This document shows positions 1-5,857 of a stretch of 10,114 bases of DNA, in pieces. Made by a program: the position numbers and the translations under genes. Under the pieces are notes generated by a model. It did no database searches. It saw nothing but the letters and a program-made list of their open reading frames with translations, and was not told where the DNA came from. The stretch comes from Clostridia bacterium (GTDB lineage: Bacteria; Bacillota_A; Clostridia; TANB77; CAG-508), in contig JAGATI010000127.1 in NCBI GenBank assembly GCA_017621295.1, forward strand, positions 1 through 10,114, in the 5' to 3' direction. Position 1 is the first letter of the stretch, and each line of letters starts with the position of its first letter.

Positions 1-39
1 AACTGATTTCTTTTCTTATTTAAAATTTATCACACTAAA

Positions 40-68
40 ATAATACTACCTTCAAAACCCTATGTCAA
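40..68 (-). promoter_or_regulatory. SigA-type promoter P3, reading out of the left edge
   Basis: On the minus strand TTGACA (68 to 63) is followed by a 17-base spacer and TATTAT (45 to 40). It lies just past the stop of the 268-residue gene, so it should drive a gene beyond the left edge. The transcript would start near position 33. Its -35 box is joined to the triple TGAA element shared with two other promoters in this window. Confidence 0.75.
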
Positions 69-95
69 TGAACGATTTTTGAAACAATTTTGAAA
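63..95 (-). promoter_or_regulatory. Triple TGAA element, copy 3
   Basis: Read on the plus strand, TGAA occurs at offsets 7, 18 and 29 of this 33-bp segment, so the units are exactly 11 bp apart. The same offsets occur at 2120-2152 and 5776-5808. The first unit abuts the TTGACA box. This copy is the most diverged of the three in the bases between units. Likely an activator or repressor site, or an A-tract UP element (inference). Confidence 0.6.
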
Positions 96-97
96 TT

Positions 98-904
98 TTA
101 TTTAACTTTTATATATGACCTCACTTGAAATAAAGTTTCTGTTCCATCACTTGAAATGTGGTATTCCTTTACTGCATAATAACAAATTGTAAAACCATCA
201 GAATTATATACTGCATTTTCTACATTTGTTTTATTTGCGGTAAAACTTCTTAATCCACTTCTTGCTAAAGAGCTATCTTGAACTATTTTTACATTAGTAT
301 ATCCAAATTCGCTTATGCAAGTATCTATTAGTGATTTTAATTTTCCCATTTCGGCATCATCTCTAATAAATCCTTTATAAGTTCCATTTAAACTATTTTC
401 ATAATAATCATATTTAGATAAATCTATTTTCTTTGTTTCTTGCTTTGGTTCTTCAACTGGTTTTGGTGCTTCTTGCTCTTGGGCTTGTTGTGGCTGACGA
501 GCTGGCTCTTCTTTCTTAGTTGGAACAGCAGGTGTGTTATTTTTTACTTTTGCCTCTGCTGTTCCACTTGTTTCTTTTGTTACTTTATTTGTAGTTTTTT
601 CTTTTGTATTTTCTATCTTTTTATCTTCTGTATTTTGCTTAATTTCTTCTTTAGTTTCTTGTTTTATTTCTTCTAATTCTTTTTCTTCTGTATTCTCATT
701 TTCTTTATCTTTTGTTTCTGCCTCAACATTTGTTGAAACAATATTTATATCATTTTGACCTATTATGCTTTCTTGACTGGTAGATGTACTTTCTAACTTA
801 CTTTCGTTAATTTTTGTGTTACTCTTTTTTATAATTAGAATTGTAACACCTATAATTACTATTGCTAGTATAATACTAGATATTAATAAGATTTTCTTCT
901 TCAT
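98..904 (-). CDS. Membrane-anchored or secreted protein with Glu/Lys-rich stalk (268 aa)
   Basis: I do not recognise the family. Residues about 4-27 form one strongly hydrophobic segment after MKKK, which is a signal peptide or signal anchor, so the rest should lie outside the membrane. Residues about 35-115 are a low-complexity Glu/Lys/Thr stretch. A Pro/Gln/Glu segment at about 125-158 (EEPARQPQQAQEQEAPKP) looks like a cell-wall spacer. A compact C-terminal domain from about 165 holds the motif NGTYKG; a DGTYKG motif occurs in the 346-residue surface protein at 2906-3946. No LPxTG motif is visible, so it is not an obvious sortase substrate although a sortase gene lies upstream. The start is supported by AAGGAG about 11 bases ahead. 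It has its own promoter at 929-957. The TAA stop is followed directly by promoter P3. Confidence 0.75.
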   Translation of the reverse strand: MKKKILLISSIILAIVIIGVTILIIKKSNTKINESKLESTSTSQESIIGQNDINIVSTNVEAETKDKENENTEEKELEEIKQETKEEIKQNTEDKKIENTKEKTTNKVTKETSGTAEAKVKNNTPAVPTKKEEPARQPQQAQEQEAPKPVEEPKQETKKIDLSKYDYYENSLNGTYKGFIRDDAEMGKLKSLIDTCISEFGYTNVKIVQDSSLARSGLRSFTANKTNVENAVYNSDGFTICYYAVKEYHISSDGTETLFQVRSYIKVK

Positions 905-928
905 TTAGAATCATCTCCTTCTATCTAA

Positions 929-957
929 ATTATACCGTGTTATTTTTAATACGTCCA
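929..957 (-). promoter_or_regulatory. Promoter of the 268-residue protein
   Basis: TATAAT (934 to 929) has a 17-base spacer to a weak -35 box, TGGACG (957 to 952). The transcript would start near 922, giving a short leader with AAGGAG ahead of the ATG at 904. Two direct copies of TTTGATGT (963-970 and 994-1001) lie just upstream and may be an operator. No triple TGAA element is present, so this gene may be controlled separately from the other operons. Confidence 0.5.
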
Positions 958-1005
958 CCCTTTTTGATGTTTCTATTCAGCTAGTCATACGGCTTTGATG
1001 TCTTT

Positions 1006-1098
1006 TTATAAAACTTCTTCATCTTCTTGCTCTTCTAAAAATTCTTCCTTTTTAGCTTTTGATTTTACAGATTTAGAAGTTTTTTTTGAGATTCTTAT
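1006..1098 (-). pseudogene. Possible out-of-frame C-terminal tail of the SpoVG-like gene
   Basis: Just past the SpoVG-like stop, the -1 frame stays open from 1098 to a TAA at 1008-1006. It encodes a Lys/Ser-rich stretch followed by EEFLEEQEDEEVL, which resembles the acidic tails of four other proteins in this window. A run of eight A (1087-1080) lies in the region. It may be a tail lost by a small indel or reached by -1 slippage, or it may be chance in AT-rich DNA. Evidence is weak. Confidence 0.25.
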
Positions 1099-1391
1099 TG
1101 CATATCTTCGCGTTCTTTTATTTTTTCACAATATGTATCTAACACAGATTTTGAAATTTGCTCTCTTAGCTCTTTGTTGGTTGGATAGCAAACATCTTTA
1201 TATCTTTTTTCTTGTGTTTCTTTATCATAATATGAACGTTGTGGTAATTGAACATAAATATTATCTTCTTTGCTTCTTTTAACTGTTACTCCTTCAATAT
1301 TAAACACATCATCAATACAAATCGTACCAATAGCTTTAGTAATATTATTAGGATCATTTGTTAAATTTAAATTCTTAACACTAATATTCAT
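1095..1391 (-). CDS. spoVG: SpoVG-family nucleic-acid-binding protein (98 aa)
   Basis: The opening MNISVKNL, the central IGTICIDDVFNIEGVTV and the YKDVCYPTNKELREQI segment match the SpoVG fold pattern (a beta-rich core with a D-I-C-x-P-type motif and then a C-terminal helix). Known SpoVG proteins bind DNA and RNA and act as site-specific regulators; elements carrying a copy may use it to regulate themselves or the host (inference). The length, about 98 residues, is normal for the family. GGAAGGAGG lies about 10 bases ahead of the ATG. It follows the sortase gene by 46 bases and is probably co-transcribed with it from P2. The stop is followed by a possible out-of-frame acidic tail. Confidence 0.8.
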   Translation of the reverse strand: MNISVKNLNLTNDPNNITKAIGTICIDDVFNIEGVTVKRSKEDNIYVQLPQRSYYDKETQEKRYKDVCYPTNKELREQISKSVLDTYCEKIKEREDMQ

Positions 1392-1437
1392 ATTTTTTTG
1401 TCCTCCTTCCTCGCAAAATTTAATCTATATAAATAAA

Positions 1438-2010
1438 TTACATAGCTTTTTCAATTCCTACAACACATAATCGTAAATCTCTTTGATTTTCAACACATGT
1501 TATAAGTGTAATTTGATTTTCTTCTGTTTGCTCTAAAACACTTAAATCTGTTTCTTCAATTTGTTTTACTTCTTTTACTTCATATTGTTTGGTTTCATAT
1601 TTTGTAATATAAGTTATAATATCGCCTTGACTTAAATTCTTAAGCTCTCCAAAATATGCAGCATTACTTCCTCTATTATGGGAACACAAGCATACATTTC
1701 CATCTAAATAACTCGTATTTTCAAAATGCCCTACATACTTACCTATTATTGTTAAATCTGTTCCATCTGCTATTGGTGCTTTTTCTAATCCTATTTTTTC
1801 TATTGAAATATAGCCAATAACATTTTTATCACTTTCGTCTAGTGCAAGAACTTCAACTACTTGCTCCTCTATTGTTTTTTCTTCTGTAATAACATTGTAG
1901 TTATCACTTTCTTTATATTTTTGACCTCCACGTATTACTAATATTGAGCAGACTGACAATAATATAAAAATCATTGCAATAACTAAACTATAAATAACAC
2001 TTTTTTTCAT
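1438..2010 (-). CDS. Sortase (class D-like), membrane-anchored cysteine transpeptidase
   Basis: Sortases cut a C-terminal sorting signal of a secreted protein and join it to the cell wall or another protein. Here residues about 5-27 are the N-terminal membrane anchor. The catalytic triad is visible: His111 in CSHNRG, Cys172 in TLITCV and Arg180 in DLRLCVV. GYISIEKIGLEKAPI at about 66-80 is the usual strand pair ahead of the core. The length, 190 residues, fits a class C/D enzyme; class D is a guess from the TLITC type of active site. AGGAGGGG precedes the ATG. It is the first gene behind promoter P2 and is preceded by a terminator-like hairpin. No LPxTG protein is visible in the window, so its substrate must lie elsewhere or have an unusual signal. 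Confidence 0.88.
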   Translation of the reverse strand: MKKSVIYSLVIAMIFILLSVCSILVIRGGQKYKESDNYNVITEEKTIEEQVVEVLALDESDKNVIGYISIEKIGLEKAPIADGTDLTIIGKYVGHFENTSYLDGNVCLCSHNRGSNAAYFGELKNLSQGDIITYITKYETKQYEVKEVKQIEETDLSVLEQTEENQITLITCVENQRDLRLCVVGIEKAM

Positions 2011-2033
2011 AACCCCTCCTAAAATTTGAAAAT

Positions 2034-2090
2034 AAAAAATACGCGACAGCTTGTATTTCTACTTGCCATCGCCTATTCATAATAGCTCAT
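2034..2090 (-). terminator. Terminator-like hairpin in the sortase leader (possible attenuator)
   Basis: The transcript from P2 first makes a small hairpin, CUAUU-AUG-AAUAG (2085-2073). It then makes a strong one: GCGAUGGC (2072-2065) pairs along its length, with G-U pairs, with GCUGUCGC (2050-2043). The inner part GUA-GAAA-UAC extends the stem. A U-rich run follows directly (to about 2034). This is an intrinsic terminator shape placed between promoter and first gene, so it may control read-through into the sortase operon. No riboswitch class is recognised. Confidence 0.55.
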
Positions 2091-2096
2091 ACTGGA

Positions 2097-2125
2097 ATAT
2101 TATCATCTATTTTCTTATATGTCAA
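2097..2125 (-). promoter_or_regulatory. SigA-type promoter P2 for the sortase/SpoVG operon
   Basis: TTGACA (2125 to 2120), a 17-base spacer and TAATAT (2102 to 2097) on the minus strand. The transcript should start near 2090 and carry a leader of about 80 bases with two hairpins before the sortase start codon. The triple TGAA element adjoins the -35 box. Confidence 0.8.
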
Positions 2126-2152
2126 TGAATGAATTTTGAAGACTTTTTGAAA
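2120..2152 (-). promoter_or_regulatory. Triple TGAA element, copy 2
   Basis: Same layout as the copies at 63-95 and 5776-5808: TGAA at offsets 7, 18 and 29 (11-bp spacing) on the plus strand, starting at the -35 box of P2. It differs from copy 1 at very few positions across the 33 bp, more conservation than the intergenic sequence around it shows. Confidence 0.65.
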
Positions 2153-2222
2153 AGACTAACATATGTATTCATAAAAAATGCGATAAAGAATTATTGACTT
2201 ATGTAGTGTTATATAGAACAAC

Positions 2223-2253
2223 AGAGCTCTCACTTTTTTATAGTGAAAGCCCC
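2223..2253 (-). terminator. Hairpin downstream of the XRE regulator
   Basis: In the minus-strand RNA GCUUUCAC (2250-2243) pairs along its full length with GUGAGAGC (2233-2226), and G-U/G-C pairs extend the stem outward. It starts about 20 bases past the stop of the regulator gene. No strong U-run follows, so it may be a weak terminator or an mRNA 3'-end stabiliser. Confidence 0.45.
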
Positions 2254-2273
2254 TAATTGGTCATTATTTAATT

Positions 2274-2696
2274 TTACTTTTGGCTGAATATTAACTCGTA
2301 TATCTTTTTCCACTCTGCATCGGCTAAATTATTTTCAATAGCCTTTAAAAGAAATCTAAATGAATTAGGATTATTAATAAAATAATCATCCATTAAATTC
2401 ATTGCATTCAAATGCGAAAATTTTGCCATTAATGTGTATGCCTCTTTTTGAGAATCCGTTAAACATAGTTCCTTTGCTAAAATAGACATATAATCCATTC
2501 TGGAAGTACTTCCAGACGGAGCTGGTCTGTTTCCCCTCTCAATATCACTTAAATATACAGGAGACATACCTACTCGCCTTGCCATTTCCCGAACTGGTAT
2601 ACCTAACTGTTCTCTTCGTTGCCTTACACTTTCTCCGAAAGTATCGACAGTATAACTTGCAATTTCTTTGTTGTCAAAAGGGTTTGAATACTTCAT
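2274..2696 (-). CDS. XRE-family helix-turn-helix regulator (140 aa)
   Basis: Residues about 21-58 form a Cro/CI-type helix-turn-helix: GESVRQRREQLGIPVREMA, then RRVGMSPVYLSDIERGNR, with the recognition helix over SPVYLSDIERG. The remaining C-terminal part is helical and unrecognised. Such proteins usually repress their own promoter and the functions of a mobile element. It has its own promoter (2842-2870) and a structured leader. Codon use differs from the neighbours: AGG, CGA and CGG arginine codons occur, and the gene is visibly richer in G+C, so it was probably acquired separately. Its CGG codon (PVREMA) is followed by G, and the frame stays intact there, unlike the two CGG sites in the transfer genes. 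AGGAGG lies 13 bases ahead of the ATG, a rather long gap. Confidence 0.88.
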   Translation of the reverse strand: MKYSNPFDNKEIASYTVDTFGESVRQRREQLGIPVREMARRVGMSPVYLSDIERGNRPAPSGSTSRMDYMSILAKELCLTDSQKEAYTLMAKFSHLNAMNLMDDYFINNPNSFRFLLKAIENNLADAEWKKIYELIFSQK

Positions 2697-2835
2697 AGAT
2701 AGCTCTTAACCTCCTAAATCTAGGTTATAAGCAGTCTGACCACCTCTGCTTATTTTTTTGTTAGTGTTTATAGAAATAAAGGAATTACCTAATCCCACAA
2801 GTGAACCACAGACGTTTGCCTGATTATTTTTTAAT
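2697..2835 (-). promoter_or_regulatory. Structured 5' leader of the XRE regulator
   Basis: A transcript starting near 2835 has a leader of about 138 bases. AUAAGCAG and CUGCUUAU form a perfect 8-bp stem (2754-2728). Just after it AACCU can pair with AGGUU, covering part of the AGGAGG ribosome binding site (2726-2708). GGGAUU-AGGU-AAUUCC makes another small stem around 2795-2780. On the plus strand the 8-bp stem is followed by seven T, so it could also stop plus-strand transcription. A reading frame of 45 codons (2843-2706) crosses the leader but its ATG overlaps the -10 box. Role unknown. Confidence 0.45.
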
Positions 2836-2841
2836 GATAAC

Positions 2842-2870
2842 ATACTATCATACTTTTATGTGAATTTCAA
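2842..2870 (-). promoter_or_regulatory. Promoter of the XRE regulator
   Basis: TTGAAA (2870 to 2865), 17-base spacer, TAGTAT (2847 to 2842) on the minus strand. It is separate from the three TGAA-type promoters and gives the regulator its own transcript. Confidence 0.55.
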
Positions 2871-2905
2871 CCTGTATTCCAATACTCATAATACTTTTGG
2901 AAATT

Positions 2906-3946
2906 TTACAACTTGATTTCATAGTAATTATTCCATAAAACTATATCTTTTTTCTTGTTTCCTTGAACTATGCTTATTGTTCTTGCTTTAAATTTCTTAA
3001 ATGTTAATGGATTAATTTTGATAGCATAAATATTTTCATTACTTTTATAGCAATTTGAAATATCTATTGAAACTTTTTTATCACTTAATTTTTCAGTTTT
3101 AATTAGTTTGAATCCATTATTATTTTTTGCATAAATATATGTGTTTTTTCCATTTAATAAATACATTAGTATTGCAGTTAAGCCAATACCTGAAACAAGA
3201 ACAAATTGATTTACTAGCTTGTCTTCTTTTTCTTCTTGTCTTGGTTCTTCTTGTGGCTCCTCTAGTACTTTTTCATAATCTATTTTATAATCATATAATG
3301 TATCAACTTTTTCTGCTTTTCCTGAATATGTTACTGTAACTTTGTATGTATCTGGATTAGCCAAAGTTTTAACTGCTTGATATATCTTTTTACCTTTATA
3401 TGTTATTGGAACATTCTCATTATCAATTAGATATGTATTCTCTGGCTCCCATTCAACATTTATTAAATAGTATTTTACTTTGTTTATATCAATTTCTTTT
3501 TCAATATTATTTAGGTCATTATCCGTAAAATCTTCAAAACTTAAAACTTGTTCATCAATTTTTTCATAATAGCCATTTTTAATAGTTTGAATATCAATAT
3601 TGGATATACTTAATGTTCCCTTATACGTTCCATCATTAAAATCTTTTGTTTCTCCAAATTGACTTCTGATATATTGTTCATCTGATTTATTAAGCATCTT
3701 TGTTTCTGTAATTTCCTTATCAATATAATTTTGCTCTGATACTTTTTTATCAATATTTTTTATTTTTAATTCTTCTGTTTCTGTTTTATAAATATCTTCT
3801 AAAAACTTATTTTCTTCACTTTGAGAAATTACATACTCTGTTTTATTTTTATTCTCATTTGCTAAACTTGTATGTGCTATTCCGCTTGCAATTGTAAACA
3901 CAACTGCAGGTATTATTATCATATTAACTACTACTTTACCTATCAT
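2906..3946 (-). CDS. Surface protein with signal peptide and C-terminal membrane segment (346 aa)
   Basis: Family not recognised. Residues 1-29 look like a secretion signal (hydrophobic core, then HTSLANENK). Residues about 30-235 would be outside the cell and include DGTYKG, a motif close to NGTYKG in the 268-residue protein at 98-904. A Pro/Glu linker, EEPQEEPRQEEKED, comes before a single membrane helix at about 246-264 (NQFVLVSGIGLTAILMYLL). It is followed by 82 residues that would be cytoplasmic. The architecture resembles the CD1107/DUF4366-type surface proteins of clostridial conjugative elements, but I see no clear sequence match. It is the last gene of the P1 operon: its ATG lies two bases after the stop of the DUF2958 gene, and its ribosome binding site is inside that gene's acidic tail codons. 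Confidence 0.75.
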   Translation of the reverse strand: MIGKVVVNMIIIPAVVFTIASGIAHTSLANENKNKTEYVISQSEENKFLEDIYKTETEELKIKNIDKKVSEQNYIDKEITETKMLNKSDEQYIRSQFGETKDFNDGTYKGTLSISNIDIQTIKNGYYEKIDEQVLSFEDFTDNDLNNIEKEIDINKVKYYLINVEWEPENTYLIDNENVPITYKGKKIYQAVKTLANPDTYKVTVTYSGKAEKVDTLYDYKIDYEKVLEEPQEEPRQEEKEDKLVNQFVLVSGIGLTAILMYLLNGKNTYIYAKNNNGFKLIKTEKLSDKKVSIDISNCYKSNENIYAIKINPLTFKKFKARTISIVQGNKKKDIVLWNNYYEIKL

Positions 3947-3948
3947 AA

Positions 3949-4347
3949 TTAGTATTCCTCCTCATCTTCTTCATTTTCTTCTTCGACATTTTTAAACAAA
4001 TAATCTGGTACGTCCATACCTGTTTGTTCCAATGCCTCTATTAAAGTACAATCTTTAGATAGGTATAAATCTCTTTCAATTCCCATTCCTAAAGGTCCTT
4101 TTATTGATTGTAATTCTGATAGCATTATATACCCAAATTCAGCCATTTCATCATCTCCCAGATGACAATAACCAAACATCTCATAATCGCCATCTTCTTG
4201 TTTTTCTGCTTCTGTAATAAACCATGTTCCAACTCCCATTGGATTAAAGAATTTAGCAATTACCTTTGCTTGTCCTCTAAGCCCATCTTGACTGCCTAAA
4301 GGATATTTTTCAAATACTTCTTCTAATTCTTTTGTCATCAATTTCAT
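3949..4347 (-). CDS. DUF2958-family protein with acidic tail (132 aa)
   Basis: The order of motifs matches DUF2958: AKVIAKFFNPMGVGTWFITEAEKQEDGDY as a core, then MFGYCHLGDDEMAEFGYIMLSEL and KGPLGMGIERDLYL. Members are common on plasmids and conjugative elements; no biochemical role is established that I know of. Residues 119-132 form a Glu/Asp tail ending EEDEEEY that is not part of the usual domain. It starts two bases after the stop of the S6 gene, with GAGGAGGAA from the S6 tail acting as ribosome binding site. Its own tail does the same for the next gene, so translation of the three genes is probably coupled. Confidence 0.82.
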   Translation of the reverse strand: MKLMTKELEEVFEKYPLGSQDGLRGQAKVIAKFFNPMGVGTWFITEAEKQEDGDYEMFGYCHLGDDEMAEFGYIMLSELQSIKGPLGMGIERDLYLSKDCTLIEALEQTGMDVPDYLFKNVEEENEEDEEEY

Positions 4348-4349
4348 AA

Positions 4350-4682
4350 TTAGTATTCCTCCTCGTCTTCTTCCTCTGATTCGTCATATTCTTGTTCTTC
4401 TTCCATTCTAACTACTATAAACTTTATAATATTATCATCTATCCTGTAATTTCTTTCTAATTCATATATATTATCTGGTTCTGAATAAAAGTTGAATACA
4501 GCATAATAACCAGTTTTATTTTGTCTAATTTCGTAAGCTAATTTCTTCTCTCCAAGCTCTTCAATTTTAGGCTCTTTTCCAGAAAATTCTTTTACCATAT
4601 TTTTATATTTTTCTATTGTTTCCTTTATTTCTTTATCCTCTAATTTTGGATTAATAATAACTACACTTTCATATTTTTTCAT
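4350..4682 (-). CDS. Ribosomal protein S6 homologue with acidic tail (110 aa)
   Basis: The sequence matches bacterial bS6: opening MKKYESVVIINPKL, the helix KEIKETIEKYKNMVKEF, the strand GEKKLAYEIRQNKTGYYAVFNF, then YELERNYRIDDNIIKFIVVR. bS6 normally binds bS18 on the 30S platform and is encoded with ssb and rpsR. Neither is here; the neighbours are an unknown protein and DUF2958. Residues about 94-110 are an acidic tail (DESEEEDEEEY). Many S6 proteins have acidic C-termini, and in E. coli RimK adds glutamates there. It may be an extra element-borne S6 that enters host ribosomes or has a new role (inference). GGAGAA lies about 9 bases ahead of the ATG, 24 bases after the 322-residue gene. Confidence 0.88.
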   Translation of the reverse strand: MKKYESVVIINPKLEDKEIKETIEKYKNMVKEFSGKEPKIEELGEKKLAYEIRQNKTGYYAVFNFYSEPDNIYELERNYRIDDNIIKFIVVRMEEEQEYDESEEEDEEEY

Positions 4683-4705
4683 AATTTTTGTTCTCCTTTT
4701 CTTTA

Positions 4706-5674
4706 TTAAATTTCTTCTTCGTCTTCTTCATATTCGACCGATTGTTCTTCTTGTTTTTCTTCTACTTTTAAACTCTTTAGAGCTTCAGAATTAATATTCA
4801 AAACATTTCTTGAATAACTTAAACATTTAAGTTCTGTTCCAAGAGTTTTACGATATTCTATTGGCTCTCCTTCTATAATCTTATTAGAATATCTATCTGC
4901 AATAAATATTTCTCCAGTATCTTGAATATTTAATATATTACTCAATCTAGTTTCTGCCTTTATTTTGTTGCCATTACATAGTTCAAAAGTTACTGACTTT
5001 TTATCTTCTAAAAACTTATTAATTTTAGCAATTTCATTATAAATTGGTGGTGTTAAACCTTTCTTGTATTGTTCATAAGCAAGTATTAGTTTCATCTCTT
5101 CATCACTATAAACTTTCTTAAGAATTTCCTCATCAGATATACTAAATTCTTGCTTTTCTAGGTCGTATTCAAATGAAGTTCCACCAGATCTGTCTGTGTA
5201 AAGTCCAATAATGCCTTTATCAACTTGTTTTAACGCAATATGATATTTTTTTACTGCCTCAATATCATTTCTAATATCATTACCAAATTCACTGGCTTCT
5301 CTTAAAAATTCAAATGATTTTGTAGTGTAATTAGAATAATTTTTTACAGAAATTTCAGTAATATAATCAATATTGTTAATATTATTTGCAATATATCTTT
5401 GTATCTCTTTATCAACAATATTTCTTATCTTTTCTCTTATCATTTCTATAATATTGATTATTTCCAAACCTTTTTCTTCTGCAATTTTAAATAATTCACT
5501 TCTATATTCTCTAGTAAAGTCATAAGTATCTAAACCATATATTTTGTTTGGCTCTGTTTTTAGAACCATTAGTCTAGGTCTTATTTCAGTTCTAAAAGAG
5601 TCTAAACTTACATCATTATCACAAATAAATATTGCTTTTCCATATTCCAGCTTTGTTTTAAAATCCTCTAACAT
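4706..5674 (-). CDS. Unrecognised 322-residue protein with acidic tail
   Basis: I recognise no family. The protein is soluble: no membrane segment or signal peptide. The N-terminal third (about 1-75) alternates strands and helices (YGKAIFICDNDVSLDSF). A helical middle (about 76-150) is rich in Ile, Asn and Lys. Strand-rich parts at about 155-180 and 225-275 include ITEISVKNYSNY earlier on and FELCNGNKIKAETRLSNIL later. Residues about 303-322 are Glu-rich and end EEDEEEI, like its neighbours. It is the first gene behind promoter P1, whose leader has a terminator-like hairpin. GGGAG is placed about 8 bases ahead of the ATG. Co-transcription with an S6 homologue and DUF2958 is the main clue to its role. 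Confidence 0.72.
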   Translation of the reverse strand: MLEDFKTKLEYGKAIFICDNDVSLDSFRTEIRPRLMVLKTEPNKIYGLDTYDFTREYRSELFKIAEEKGLEIINIIEMIREKIRNIVDKEIQRYIANNINNIDYITEISVKNYSNYTTKSFEFLREASEFGNDIRNDIEAVKKYHIALKQVDKGIIGLYTDRSGGTSFEYDLEKQEFSISDEEILKKVYSDEEMKLILAYEQYKKGLTPPIYNEIAKINKFLEDKKSVTFELCNGNKIKAETRLSNILNIQDTGEIFIADRYSNKIIEGEPIEYRKTLGTELKCLSYSRNVLNINSEALKSLKVEEKQEEQSVEYEEDEEEI

Positions 5675-5692
5675 TGTTTTTCTCCCTTCTTT

Positions 5693-5735
5693 TGAGCATA
5701 ATAAAAAAGCCAGCTGTTAAACCGACTTTTGCTCA
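5693..5735 (-). terminator. Terminator-like hairpin in the P1 leader (possible attenuator)
   Basis: Only about ten bases after the expected transcript start, the minus-strand RNA has UGAGCA (5735-5730) pairing with UGCUCA (5698-5693). Inside it AAAAGUCGG pairs with CUGGCUUUU (G-U pairs included), and a six-U run sits in the 3' arm. This could be an intrinsic terminator that must be overcome, or a 5' stabilising hairpin. The P2 leader has a comparable structure with unrelated sequence. Confidence 0.5.
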
Positions 5736-5752
5736 CAATTTTTTATATTAAG

Positions 5753-5781
5753 ATTTTATATTGCTTTTTTATATGTGTCAA
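5753..5781 (-). promoter_or_regulatory. SigA-type promoter P1 for the 322 aa/S6/DUF2958/surface protein operon
   Basis: TTGACA (5781 to 5776), 17-base spacer, TAAAAT (5758 to 5753) on the minus strand. The transcript should start near 5746. A plus-strand promoter for the small antisense RNA starts at 5824, so the two promoters are divergent with the TGAA element between them. Confidence 0.78.
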
Positions 5782-5808
5782 TGAATGGATTTTGAAGATT
5801 TTTTGAAA
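5776..5808 (-). promoter_or_regulatory. Triple TGAA element, copy 1
   Basis: TGAA at offsets 7, 18 and 29 on the plus strand, exactly as in the copies at 2120-2152 and 63-95. It adjoins the -35 box of P1 and lies about 16 bp from the -35 box of the divergent antisense-RNA promoter, so a bound protein could affect both. Confidence 0.65.
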
Positions 5809-5823
5809 TTTTAACCATATTTA

Positions 5824-5853
5824 TTGACTTCTCATATAAATTTAGATTATAAT
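5824..5853 (+). promoter_or_regulatory. Promoter of the convergent antisense RNA
   Basis: TTGACT (5824-5829), an 18-base spacer and a perfect TATAAT (5848-5853) on the plus strand. It is the strongest plus-strand promoter I see in the window and has no coding sequence behind it, only a short stretch ending in a terminator. Confidence 0.75.
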
Positions 5854-5857
5854 AACT

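Noticed and set aside
440..758. Plus-strand hydrophobic reading frames rich in Phe, Leu and Cys
   Set aside because: They are the complement of the Glu/Lys-rich part of the 268-residue gene; no ribosome binding site, and the composition is what antisense of GAA/AAA codons gives.
995..1282. Plus-strand 95-codon frame opposite the SpoVG-like gene
   Set aside because: It runs antisense to a recognisable SpoVG domain, with no ribosome binding site or promoter.
2187..2216. Plus-strand promoter from TTGACT near 2193
   Set aside because: No -10 box at 16-18 bases; TATA-like bases are too close. No gene follows on the plus strand.
63..5808. Repeated 33-bp element as a CRISPR or insertion-site repeat
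   Set aside because: Copies are kilobases apart, each joined to a -35 box with correct spacing to a -10 box; a promoter element explains them.
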